37,666 nt of DNA, taken from NCBI GenBank assembly GCA_902774075.1, contig CACYGT010000007.1, positions 1 through 37,666 of the forward strand, in the 5' to 3' direction. Origin of the DNA: an uncultured Bacteroidales bacterium. GTDB lineage: Bacteria > Bacteroidota > Bacteroidia > Bacteroidales > Paludibacteraceae. Positions 9,001 through 18,300 of the stretch are shown piece after piece. Under the pieces are notes generated by a model that was not told the DNA's origin, searched no databases, and saw nothing but the letters and a program-made list of their open reading frames with translations. Every line of letters starts with the position of its first letter. Positions within the stretch are counted from its first letter, which is position 1. The position numbers were made by a program, and so were the translations under genes.

Positions 9001-9387
9001 CGTGTATTTCATGACCTCGCGGCGACAAGCTGCATTGTACTCGTCGACGGAGATCTTCTTACCGATATCCTCTTTGGTGATACCGAGCATCTTCTCTACG
9101 CCCAACTCAACCGGCAGACCGTGGGTGTCCCAACCCGCTTTGCGGCGAACTTGGAAACCTTGCATGGTCTTAAAACGGCAGAAGGTATCCTTGATGGTAC
9201 GCGCCATGACATGATGGATACCCGGCTTACCGTTCGCCGAAGGAGGACCCTCGAAGAACAGGAATTGCGGATGACCTTCACGGGTCGATACGCTCTTCTC
9301 AAATAAGTTTTCTTGCTCCCACTGCGCCAGCACTTCTTTGCTCAGAGCCGGCAGATTCAAACCTTTGTATTCGTTAAAATGTTTCAT
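6025..9387 (-). CDS. ileS: Isoleucyl-tRNA synthetase
   Basis: Charges tRNA-Ile with isoleucine in the cytoplasm. The 1120-residue product carries the class I signatures: PPSANGKPGIHH (residues 48-59), where GIHH replaces the HIGH box as is usual in this IleS type, the tryptophan-rich editing (CP1) region near AWTTTPWTLPSN, and KMSKR (661-665). KMSKR instead of KMSKS and the length over 1050 point to the eukaryote-like IleS2 class, which is common in Bacteroidetes and in some other bacteria is associated with mupirocin tolerance; tolerance here is inference. Two stretches look inserted: about residues 737-759, encoded by an 11-nt repeat, and 992-1002 (NYQLSTVNYQL), encoded by a 7-nt repeat. 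It is the first gene of its operon, behind the promoter at 9452-9483. No T-box-like leader is visible. Confidence 0.97.
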   Translation of the reverse strand: MKHFNEYKGLNLPALSKEVLAQWEQENLFEKSVSTREGHPQFLFFEGPPSANGKPGIHHVMARTIKDTFCRFKTMQGFQVRRKAGWDTHGLPVELGVEKMLGITKEDIGKKISVDEYNAACRREVMKYTAEWTELTKQMGYWVDLNDPYITYDNKYIETLWFLLKELYKKGYLYKGYTIQPYSPAAGTGLSSHELNQPGCYRDVKDLTCTAKFHLKDGRYIIAWTTTPWTLPSNTALCVGPKIDYVEIELETGEHIILADARLSAYFENAQIVARYKGADLVGLKYDPLFPWVNPGSGAFRVIPGDYVTTEDGTGIVHIAPTFGADDKKVGDAAGVPGLYMQTKNFGPRPMVDFTGKYWKIEDLDEAWVKENVNTELYGKYAGRWVKNAYDPQFTVDGKYDEVAASKAESLDLHLCLEMKADGRLLKTEKHVHSYPHCWRTDKPVLYYPLDSWFIKSTMARDEMIALNKTINWQPESTGTGRFGQWLNNLNDWNLSRSRYWGTPLPIWRTEDGQEELCIGSIAELFAEIDKSVKAGFMKANPWPKHIVGDYSKANYDPSVIDLHRPYVDSIILVSPSGKPMKRELDLIDVWFDSGAMPYAQNHYPFENADAPRTADFISEGVDQTRGWFFTLHAIHTMIEGTVAYKNVISNGLVLDKNGNKMSKRLGNAVDPFGALETYGADAVRWYMLTNSSPWENLKFDPEGVDEVRRKFFGTLYNTYGFFALYANVDGWVSTPNQTNETQSRENRNGGISGVIAEYQEIDKWILSKLNSLVKEVTEAYEAYEPTKAGRAISDFVQDDLSNWYVRLNRKRFWGGSMDADKQAAYETLYTCLKTVAQLMAPNAPFYADRLYRDLTGETVHLSTWPKVNEALIDTNLERQMYLAQQATSMILSLRKRAEKNVRQPLQKAVIPTPDQETADALLHVAELIKNEVNVKELVIVPAEQSEIKLVKKIKPNFKVLGKKVGAQMKAVAAEINAMNQDQIAQMEQNGNYQLSTVNYQLIEEDVEIITEDMPGWLVANNGILTIALDIELTDALIEEGIARELINRIQNLRKSSGLEITDRIKVAIEDREEIHNAVLHCNEYIASQVLATSLELASNVEGESVEMDNYNVNIKIEKA
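6382..6414. repeat. 7-nt period tract in frame within ileS
   Basis: Units on the + strand are ATTGATA, ATTGACA, GTTGATA and GTTGATA (6384-6411), with partial units at both ends. It encodes residues 992-1002 of IleS (NYQLSTVNYQL). The lack of charge and the internal repetition are unlike the flanking helical sequence, which suggests the tract was inserted or expanded in a tolerant loop of the C-terminal part. Confidence 0.8.
7112..7180. repeat. 11-nt period tract in frame within ileS
   Basis: Read on the coding (-) strand as 11-mers: AATCAGACTAA, CGAGACACAAT, CGAGAGAGAAT, CGGAACGGAGG, AATTAGCGGAG, TAATAGCGGAG. Adjacent pairs are clearly related. It encodes about residues 737-759 of IleS (NQTNETQSRENR, then GGISGVIAEY), just before the conserved EIDKWILSKL helix. 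The Asn/Gln/Ser-rich composition looks like a linker placed in a surface loop. Confidence 0.7.
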
Positions 9388-9451
9388 TATAATGTGTTGT
9401 TAGTCGCATATATAGGCTGCGCGTACACGGGTACGCACATAAAAAGCGCTG

Positions 9452-9483
9452 CAAAGGTACAAAATATTTTGCATATATGCAAA
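9452..9483 (-). promoter_or_regulatory. Promoter of the ileS operon
   Basis: On the - strand TTTG (9480-9483), a 20-nt spacer and TACCTTTG (9452-9459) match the Bacteroidetes sigma-70 form. Transcription should begin near 9445, giving a leader of about 58 nt. The -33 element lies in a perfect 16-bp palindrome (TTTGCATATATGCAAA, 9468-9483). The 3' end of the upstream gene is only 14 nt away, so the palindrome may also help to end that transcript. Confidence 0.85.
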
Positions 9484-9497
9484 TATTTTTGTATTTT

Positions 9498-10256
9498 TTA
9501 GTCGAAACGCAAGTAGGGAGTAAGACGAATCAGGTCTTCTTCGGTCAGTTCGGGAAGGGAACGAAGGTCCTCGATGGACTTAAGTTTTATCTGTTTGCGG
9601 CGGAGGTTGTAGATGGCCTGTGCCTGCTTGAAACGCAAGTACGGGTGACGCTGTAAACGTTCTATAGATAAACTGTTTACGTTCATCGTTTGGATAGCCG
9701 TGGAGTCTAAGATAAAATGCGCAGCGAGGGTGTCTAAGTGAAACTTGGCGAGGGGCTCATCATTCAGTTGTTGGAGGCTGTAGAAACCGCCTAACTGCTC
9801 GCGGTAACGAATGATCTGTTTGGCGGTAAAATGACCGATACCGCGCAGATATTGCAGTTCGGTTGTGTCGCAGGTATTGAGGTTAAGGATGGTATCTTTC
9901 TTGATATGCGCGGCATAGAACCAACCAACAGAGTCGTGCCAGAGGGAGTCCGCACGTCGGAAGGAGTCATAGCGCGCTTGGCGAACACGGGACCATTCGA
10001 TAAATCGCAGGGAGTCAACGAGACGGAAAGAGTCATAACGTTGTTGCCGTTCTTCGGTCCATTGAGCATAACGGAGTGAGTCGGCGAGGCGGATCGAGTC
10101 GCGGCGTTCGGACCATGACTTCTTGGTGTTGGTAGGAGTTGTCGGGGGCTCTATGGTAGCGGTGCTCTTAGGCCAGATAGCGATACCTAACCACACGGCA
10201 AAGGTGAGACCGAAGAGTATCGAAGCAGCTATGCGTTGTTCTTTTGAAAGTATCAT
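9498..10256 (-). CDS. Membrane-anchored helix-hairpin-helix (ComEA-like) protein
   Basis: A 252-residue protein with an N-terminal membrane segment (about 9-28), a Pro/Thr-rich linker, a charged repeat region and two helix-hairpin-helix regions (about 125-172, with LRGIGHFTAKQIIRYR, and about 191-250). In ComEA-type proteins this fold binds DNA without sequence specificity at the outer face of the membrane during DNA uptake. Here that role is only inferred, because no competence genes are nearby. Residues 51-107 hold two and a half copies of a 22-residue repeat built on R-x-D-S-x-R-x-x-D-S-L-R, probably a charged helix that spaces the binding domain from the membrane. The start overlaps the xseA stop by ATGA. 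Being next to xseA places two DNA-related genes at the end of a surface-protein operon. Confidence 0.82.
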   Translation of the reverse strand: MILSKEQRIAASILFGLTFAVWLGIAIWPKSTATIEPPTTPTNTKKSWSERRDSIRLADSLRYAQWTEERQQRYDSFRLVDSLRFIEWSRVRQARYDSFRRADSLWHDSVGWFYAAHIKKDTILNLNTCDTTELQYLRGIGHFTAKQIIRYREQLGGFYSLQQLNDEPLAKFHLDTLAAHFILDSTAIQTMNVNSLSIERLQRHPYLRFKQAQAIYNLRRKQIKLKSIEDLRSLPELTEEDLIRLTPYLRFD

Positions 10257-11323
10257 AGCACACTACTTTGTACGTTTCCGTCGGCGAGATGGGTTGTGAC
10301 GGTATCGCCGGGCTGGAGATCGTTAATAGAACGGACTACTTTGCCGTTTTTGGTGAGCAGACTGTATCCTCGGCGATAGATACGCTCGGGGTTGCAGGCC
10401 TCGAGGCGTTGCTCGAGCAGTTCGACCTTGTGTTGGCGAATGAGTATCTGCCGGTCGGCAGTACGTTTGAGTCGAACAAGAAGGTCGGCGAGTCGTCCCA
10501 TCTGATCGTCCAGACGATGGATCAACCATTCGGCAACGGCCGTTGGTGTCTTGAGGGCTTCGTGCGCGACCATATCCAGCACGCTCACATCGCGTGTATG
10601 GCCGATTCCACTGAGGATAGGCAGACTGCATTGGGCACAGACAGCGCAGAGGGTATAACGGTCAAAACAACTGAGATCTGTTGTAGCCCCTCCGCCGCGG
10701 ATGATCGCAACTGCGTCCCATTGGTCCGCCTCTTCTTCGATGGCTTCGAGGGCCGCGATGATGGATTTCTCGGCTCCTTCGCCTTGCATGGTCGCCCCAT
10801 AGAGACGGGTGACAAAGGAGTAGCCGCTGTTCTCTAACTGATGCTGAAAATCACCGTATCCGGCTGCCGAGGGAGACGAGATGACTGCAATGCGGCGGAT
10901 GAGGGTAGGGAGAGGTATGAGTTGTTGGGCGTCAATAAGCCCGTCGGCCTCCAACTGTTTGATGGTCTGTTGCCTTTCGCGGGCGAGCGTACCTATCGTA
11001 TAAGAGGGGTCGATGCCGACGATGGAGAGGCTGAGTCCATAGACCGCGTGCCATTGGATCTCGACCTCGACCAACACGGAGATGCCGGCTTGCAGACGTT
11101 GCCCTGTCTCGGCTTCGAAATAAGCCATGAGCATCTCTTTGTTGCCCGCCCAACAGGTCGCACGGACTTTGGCTTTCTTGTCTTCTACCAGTTCGAGGTA
11201 GAGGTGTCCGCCTTTCTCGCTCAGGCTGCTTATCTCGGCTTGCACCCAATAAGAAGGCTCCAGACTCTCGTCCAGCGCTTCACCGATGAGGGCACATAAC
11301 TCGGATAATTTTAGCGGTTCCAT
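10253..11323 (-). CDS. xseA: Exodeoxyribonuclease VII large subunit
   Basis: Large subunit of the nuclease that degrades single-stranded DNA into short oligonucleotides during repair. Visible are the N-terminal OB-fold (PSYWVQAEISSLSEKGGHLYLELVEDKKAKVRATCW), the catalytic domain (RRIAVISSPSAAGYGDF, then AIIRGGGATTDLSCFD and LPILSGIGHTRDVSVLDMVAHEALKTPTAVAEWL) and the short C-terminal domain (RRGYSLLTKNGKVV). At 356 residues it is about 100 shorter than the E. coli enzyme (456), and the shortage falls in the long helical arm between the catalytic and C-terminal parts. The small subunit gene xseB, often adjacent, is not seen in the window. The ATG overlaps the end of the outer-membrane protein gene by 13 nt, and the stop overlaps the next start by ATGA. 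Confidence 0.95.
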   Translation of the reverse strand: MEPLKLSELCALIGEALDESLEPSYWVQAEISSLSEKGGHLYLELVEDKKAKVRATCWAGNKEMLMAYFEAETGQRLQAGISVLVEVEIQWHAVYGLSLSIVGIDPSYTIGTLARERQQTIKQLEADGLIDAQQLIPLPTLIRRIAVISSPSAAGYGDFQHQLENSGYSFVTRLYGATMQGEGAEKSIIAALEAIEEEADQWDAVAIIRGGGATTDLSCFDRYTLCAVCAQCSLPILSGIGHTRDVSVLDMVAHEALKTPTAVAEWLIHRLDDQMGRLADLLVRLKRTADRQILIRQHKVELLEQRLEACNPERIYRRGYSLLTKNGKVVRSINDLQPGDTVTTHLADGNVQSSVL

Positions 11324-12366
11324 GACTTACCAAGGATAACACGTTCTTTGGCTTTGAAACCGAAGAGGACAGTCACACGCAGACCGACGGATAAGTTACG
11401 CAGCCAATAGTCTTTGGCGTACGAAGAAGCGAACACATGGTACATCCGATAGGTCGGGAAGTCATAGATCGTCTGTGTAGGCATCTCGTACATCGGAAGA
11501 TCGGTGTTGGGGCAGATGTTGAGGATACCCATATCGCAATACCCGGCTACACGAACACGGCAGTCTTGCAGTCCGCCGCGTTTGCGGTAGTTGTACGCAC
11601 TCTGCGCGGTCGCATACTCGTATCCTATCTCTGCGTGCGCGAGCAGGTCTACCTTGAGATTCAGCCTGTCTCCGTCTCGCTCGATAGGCACATCTTTTCG
11701 GAAACCATGGTTGTCCATCTCTTCCCATATACCGTCATATCGGTCGAACTTACCGGCTGTCGAGCCGGTGAGGCTAACGTGGGTGTTACCGCCGAAAGCG
11801 TACTGCAGTTGTACGCCGGCCAGTACATATCCGATGCCCATAGGTCCGGGTATATAATGTCCTACATAGATAGGAACGCGCGCGTAGTACTGCTGGGCCA
11901 TGTCGCGGCGACCTACAAAACGATGGCGCAACAAGACGGTATCATTCGCGCCCGTCCAAGGATAGGGCAGGCGGTTGTAGATGCTGGTGTCGGATAGTGC
12001 ATTCGTCACACGCTGGTAGGAGAGACCGAGACCTGTCTGGAGTAAGAAACCGCTGTTCTGGTACTCGTATAGGATATGGAAACCGCCGCTGAAACCGCCC
12101 GGTGTGCCGTTGGTGTTCGGCATATTCGACAGCATCGCACTCCAACCACCATCGATGGAGAGTCCTACCATATGATGCTCTCCGGTGTATTGGGAGATAT
12201 GCAGGCCCAAGAGCACATCGGTCTTCCCGTCAACATCGCGATAGGTGAAGCCGCTCAGTTCAGCCAAGCGGTGTTCCCAGCTGTCCGCCGGGTTATAGCG
12301 TCTCTGTGCCCACATCAGCGTCGGGCAAAGAAGCAGGATCAGAAGGATGTATCGCAGTTTTCGCAT
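11311..12366 (-). CDS. Predicted outer-membrane beta-barrel protein, unknown function
   Basis: A 351-residue protein with a clear signal peptide (cleavage expected near MWA/Q, residues 20-21). The mature part is rich in alternating, aromatic, glycine-containing strands (for example GLHISQYTGEHHMVGLSIDGGW, GFLLQTGLGLSYQRV, YARVPIYVGHYI, GIGYVLAGVQLQYAFGG and NLSVGLRVTVLFGF), which fits an outer-membrane barrel. It is not a recognisable PorP/SprF or OmpA-type protein. Its start lies 28 nt inside the 3' end of the GCDS-repeat surface-protein gene. By analogy with SprB/SprF pairs, in which a giant T9SS substrate is encoded beside an outer-membrane partner, it could help to export or anchor that protein; this is inference from position. 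Confidence 0.75.
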   Translation of the reverse strand: MRKLRYILLILLLCPTLMWAQRRYNPADSWEHRLAELSGFTYRDVDGKTDVLLGLHISQYTGEHHMVGLSIDGGWSAMLSNMPNTNGTPGGFSGGFHILYEYQNSGFLLQTGLGLSYQRVTNALSDTSIYNRLPYPWTGANDTVLLRHRFVGRRDMAQQYYARVPIYVGHYIPGPMGIGYVLAGVQLQYAFGGNTHVSLTGSTAGKFDRYDGIWEEMDNHGFRKDVPIERDGDRLNLKVDLLAHAEIGYEYATAQSAYNYRKRGGLQDCRVRVAGYCDMGILNICPNTDLPMYEMPTQTIYDFPTYRMYHVFASSYAKDYWLRNLSVGLRVTVLFGFKAKERVILGKSWNR

Positions 12367-15300
12367 TTGTCTCTAACTAATACTTTGATAGCTCTATAGG
12401 GTTCTTCGGTCGTATCCGGTGACCATAGCTGTACGATATACAGGCCGTTCGTTCCCGGCAGTTCGATGGTTGTTACATCGGCGCGGAAAACACCTTCCGA
12501 AACGAGGTTGCCGGCACTATTGGTTACACGGTACGTACCATCTTTGCGCGAGAGGATGTTGATGAACGGATGACCTGCTACGACGCATGTCGGTGTGACG
12601 GAGAGGTAACCCATCGTTGGTGTGTATCCTCCTCCATTCGGGTTGTAGGTGACGGTGATCGGACAGGTTGCAAAATCATCGCTCTCGCCGGTACGTGTCA
12701 GACGCACATGGTACTCGTCGCCTATGCTCAGTCCGCTCGGCACATAGAGGTAGGGCTTCGTCTCGCCGACCAGCAGTTCGTTGTTGTGATACCACTGGTA
12801 GTCGGTCCAGGTATACCCGCCGTTATACTGATCGCTGAGGATAGCAATCATATCGTTGAAACGCTGCTCGAGTACCCAAGACGGGTAGTTGAGTTCGACG
12901 ATCGTGTCGGTGATACAGTCTGTCTCCGGGTGGTAACAGATATCGTTGTAGAGAATCAACTGAACGGTGTATCTATCCGGTCGCGGATAGGTCGTCTTGT
13001 CGTTCTCGTCCTCGTAGGGCACGGGTACAGGAATAACCATCGGGTCGGTATATTCCGTAATCTCAATGCTGTCTTGGTCCTCGAAGCCCAACGCATGTCC
13101 AGCCTCATCGAAGAGAAGCGAGTACATGATCGGTTTCTCGCTCGTGTAGGTATACCGGAACTCGATCACCTGCTCGTCCATACACATCGGTTTCTCGGCC
13201 CAAACAGTCGGCACAGTCGGCGGTATAACGGTCAGATCGGTGTAGATGATTGAGTCACAACCCGCCGCATTTGTTGTGGTGTCGATATAATAGCCGCTCT
13301 CTGTGTAATATACATCGGGCAGCACGTAGAGCGTGTCGCCAGTACACATCCACTCGGTGTTATGCGCCTCGGTTGTGTCGACAGCTGTCACGTAGAGATG
13401 GAAGACAGAGTCACAACCATTCTCGTTGATCAGGGAGTCGAAATAGAAATACGGCTCGTCTTGTACCACTAAGTGCTCTATCGTTTGTCCGTGCCATTCG
13501 AGTTTATCGGCCGAACAAAGTGTGATACTATCCTCGTCGAAGAACGAAGACTTGACAAACAGTTGTACCTCGTAAATGATATCGCAGTTAAGTGGAGAGG
13601 CGATACTATCCCTTAAGTAAAGAGTGCCCGGCGCAGGCTTAGTAACGATACTGTCCTGTCCCCCACGGCGATGCCATGTATAGCTCTCGTTAGAACAGAT
13701 CGTGTCGTAAGTGATATCTCGGTACGAAGGCAGGATATATGCCTTGAGGTTGAAGATCGAGTCACAACCCGTGTCGACAGTCTTGAGGGTGTCGCGGAAA
13801 ATAGTGTCGTAAGGCGCTACGGCCGGACCAACAGGATAGTCTATGACGAAACGTCTGAAGTCGTGCTGTAACTCTTCGGACCAGTAGGCAGCGGAGTCTC
13901 CCGAACAGATCGTACCTGCGTCCGCTGTGACTTCATAGAATGGATAATAAGAGAGATGGTAATGATAGATAATACTATCACAGTCATCCGAGCCGGGCAA
14001 AGTAATATCTATCTCAGGCCATTGAGTACCGCCCGGTTGCCAGATGATTCGTTCAAACGACGTAGTTCCAACCGAATCAACGTGATAATAGGTCTCGTTG
14101 GTACAAATACCCTGGTATACAGGAATTTCCGTACGCGGTTTGATATAGAAATCCAACACGAAGATAGAGTCACAACCATCTACCGTTTTCTGCTTGTCGT
14201 AGTATGTTCCGGTATTGCTGTAATAATTGCCGTGCCAATACACTTCTTTACCTTTACAACCACTATCTGAATTACGGAAATGATACGAAGGCAGGATAGT
14301 TAGTTCAAAGTGAATTACACTATCACAACCGTCAACCGACTTGAGGGTTACATCTGCCGTTTTTACTATCGGTTCATAAGGATGGTCTTTAAGATACTCT
14401 GCCAAATCTTCCGATACCTCGAGGTGCGGAGAGTAGTCGATGGTGACAGTCTCTTTATTGCCGTGCGTGTCGGTGAAGGTAAACGCATGTTTGTCTTCGG
14501 TGTCACAGACGGTCTCGTGCACAGGGGTCTCGTATTTCTGTGCAACCTTGAGCGTCAAGTCATAGATCGAGTCACAACCATGCTGCGTATGGAGATATAC
14601 CTTGTAGTTATATATACCGGGCACGTCGGTCGGGACAGAGTAGATACGCGTCGTACCTGTCGCGTCCATGATCGAGTCCTCATCCTGTTCAGGCCATGTG
14701 AAGACTTCGTCTTGGCAGACCGTTAAGGAGCGCGTTTTGTCGAAATACGGATGAACAGTCATATGGAGTACCCAGAGGCTATCACAACCGTACTCGGCGG
14801 TCTCTAAGGTGTCGCGGTAGAAGAACTCACCGGCGACGTCGAACGTAAAGCCGTCCGGTTTGTCGTAGTTCTTTCGCTCGTAGGTACGTTTGGTTGTGTG
14901 GTTAAAGCCGTCATCGTCTATCCAGATGAATTTCTCACTATCGTCCCGTGCCTGGCAGAACTCTACATGGGTTGTGTCTTTGTGATAACTCGGCGCGCAG
15001 TAGAGCTTGAGGTAGAAGATTGAGTCGTATCCCTGTGTGGTCTCGAACGCATGTTCGTAGATCTGGGTCTCGCCTTCCTCCGGGAAGTCGGCCGCCTCTA
15101 TCGTCTTACGTCGGAAATCCACGCCCCGCTCGTCGTACCATTGCGGGCGTGTCTCCCACCATTCGTAGTTCGGCTCGTTGCTGCAGACGAAGGCAGAGAC
15201 GGTATCACGATAGACGCTGGCGATATAGAGTTTCAGCACGTTGTTCGAGTCACAAGAATGAGTACCGATAGGCACGGTGTGTGCATCTTCAGGTTTTAAC

Positions 15301-18300
15301 TTATAGATGACCGTATCCTCGGTTACAACGGTCCAACTCGGATCTTTGTCCGGATATTTGGTACCGCAGTATGTTACGCCGTTGATGTCCCATGTGTATT
15401 TCTGCTCCTGAGTGATCGTCTCCTCCTCTTGGTAGTTATACTTCGGCATAATGGTCAGGTGCAGCACGTAGACCGTGTCGCAGCCTGCGTCGATACCAAA
15501 GTAAATCGTTGTGTCACGTTTGCCTGCCGGTACGGGGTAGTCTGCCAGGGGGATTGCTTGGATTACTTCACCATTGACGTCTTTCCACCCGGTATAAATC
15601 AAATCCGGATCGTAACAGGTCGTATCCACCAGTTTGCTGTTTAATTCCGTTGCGGCATTGTAGGTCAAGTGGAGCGTATAGATCGAGTCACAGCCGTGCT
15701 GCGAAAGAAGTTCTTCCTTGTACGTACCGCTCGCTGTATACTCTTCGCCCACAGGATCGCCGTTCGGGTGACCTGCCCAATGGTAATATTGGTGTTCTGC
15801 CTCATGGGTCTCCTCGTTATAATGGAGTTGGCACCATTCCACTTCCTCTACAGGGAAGATATATGAAGGTGCCATCGTGAGTTTCAGTTCGACGATGGAG
15901 TCACAACCCGCGCCTTCGTTGCACTCCGGGCAGTTGGTACGGAGCGTGTCGCGGAATGTACCGATGAACGCCTTGAGGTTCTCGTCCCAAGACAAGTTCT
16001 CATTGTCTTCGGAGATATAAATGGTCTTAGTGCCTGTATGGTCGGTAAGTTCCCACTGATAAGTGCCCTTGCCGTCTTTGTCCAAACAGTACGTAGCCTC
16101 TATTGGCGTGATTTTATAGTCATGCTGGACGACGTGCAGGAAATAGGTGGAGTCACAACCCGCGAAGGGGTTCTCGTTTTTATCGAGGAACTTAGCCTTG
16201 TCGTCGATGAGTTGGCAGTCACAGTGTCCGGCTTTGAGCACGATCTCGAAATCCGTCTCTGTGTCTGTAAGCGTCTCTATCCTTTTGTATGTTCGCTCGC
16301 CGGTATAGTCCTTACCCTTGAAGAGGATGGTGTCGCGGTAGAGCGAGTCTTGGTTGGAGCAGAGATGCAGGGTGTCATGGATCTGGAAGGTGTCGCAGAC
16401 AAAGATGACCAGCGTCATGACAGAGTCACAACCTGTAGGCATCGCGTAGCGGCGGGTGATCGTGTCGTACTTACCGGCTTCGAGTTGGTATACCCATTTA
16501 TCGAGATATTTGTCTTCTTGCCCTTTCTTGGCACCTACGAATTTCGTCGGGTTGACTTGTCCCTCTTCGTACTTCGTCGGATCGCTTGCATCGTAGAGGG
16601 AGTCCTTGAAGAACGGCAAGGTATCTCCTACGCAGACGACGCGATAGGCGGTGTCGTTGTAGATACGATGGACACGAACGATGGATTTGAGTGTATCGAC
16701 AGCGCAGTCAGCGTTGCTTCCGGACATATAAGGCTTGCGCTGGATAGCGGCTTTGATCTTATAGTCCACATAGGGACGCACGTCATCACGATCCTCGTCG
16801 TCAGGCAAGTGGAACTGATACTTCATTGTGTCGCGCGTGGCGACCTTTCCACCCACACTCGTATAGACAGGATCTGCTTCGTCCTTGCCTTTGTCCATGG
16901 GGTAGATATACCAAGTCACTTTTTGCCGTGGGTGCGGGTCGTTCGGGTTAGCATCGACTGCAAAGCAGACAGTTGCGGTGTCGCAGACATAAGCCGTATC
17001 CAGACGTGCACGTTTCCACTCGGTCAACTGACGTTGATACCAACCCTTGTTGTCCAGCGGCTCCATGTCATAGGACTTGGGGGACATCTGTCCTCCGTCT
17101 ATGTCTGTGACGTAGAGCGAGTCGGGGTATTCGTGCGGTTGGAAACCGAGGGTATAGTCGTAACTCTGACCGATGGTGATGGCATAGGCCGTACCAACGA
17201 AACCTTCGCCGCCGTTCATTGCGAGGGTATAAGCCTCGGGAGCATCTGTCATGGTGCCTTTGTATAACGGGATATGGGCATAGGCCATGTCGGGGTTGAC
17301 CTTAAAGGTCTTGAATAGTGATGCATCTACACTTATCCATGCGGAATAAGGCATTTTGACGCGCATTTTGTATATATCGTCCTTTTTGACCACTACGTAC
17401 GCGAAGAGGTACTGCGGGGTCTTATTGGGGTTAAGCGGATCCAGGTCTGTGCGGAAGAGCGTCATCGTGTCGGTACGTAACTCCCATGCGGGTACCATCG
17501 CACTTGCAGGATCGCCATAGAGGGAATCGGTCTTACCGGAAGTTGGGTTGTATGTCGTGAATAAGTTCGCCGCGGCACTCGTCATGAACGAGTTACAGAG
17601 CACGGGTTTGTCACTCTTGATATACCACTCTGTGTACAGATCGCTGTGTAATTGGATATTCTCTGTCGTCTCACCTGCTCTGAGGTTCTTATAAATGGTG
17701 TTTGTTTGCCCGGTCTCCGTGTTATACGAAGTCATCTCGAGTCTGGTATTGTTCTCCATCGCGGTGATGAGGGCGTGGTTCTCGCGTGTCTGCTCCATGA
17801 GTGAGAGGTAGAACTCTGTTCCCCACTGAGAGACAGGCAAGGACTGCTCAACCATGAAGTCTTCGGTATAACCTTCTTGGTATGGGATAATGGCCTTTTG
17901 GTTGCCGCTGAAGACGGCAATAGGGTTGTTAGCGGTGATGGTTGTTCCGCTCAGGTCCACGTCTCTCGCGCCGAACTCAACCGACTGCGAAGTGACCAGA
18001 TATGCCTCGCCTTTTTTGAGTTTAACGGAGAATGAACTGCTATGTCCGCCAGCAGTCGTCACAGAGGGTTTGATACGAACTCGTGTGTCGTCCTCTGTTG
18101 CAACGATAGCAAACTCTGTTGCGGCGATGTCTTCCGGATAGGTCTGAATCATGTATTCCTTGCCGAGGAACTTCGTCGGGTACACCAACGACGCATCGCG
18201 TAAGGTATTACCGGAATTACCTAAGCGCGCGTACAAATAACAGGAGAATACTTTGTCCTTGTCGTTTTCGGCAGCGTAGACGTGTACGCCTTGCTTGCGT

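Noticed and set aside
9388..9451. Possible T-box or other leader riboswitch for ileS
   Set aside because: No T-box sequence or terminator/antiterminator pair is visible in the short leader, and T-boxes are not typical of Bacteroidetes.
13240..16450. Regularly spaced GAGTCACAACC cores considered as a CRISPR-like array
   Set aside because: Spacing varies from about 157 to 272 nt, the core is only about 11 nt, and it keeps a reading frame for GCDS; it is a protein repeat.
16038..17267. A 409-codon open frame on the + strand opposite the giant surface protein
   Set aside because: It is the antisense shadow of a gene with strong domain content; its translation has no signal or motif and there is no promoter in front of it.
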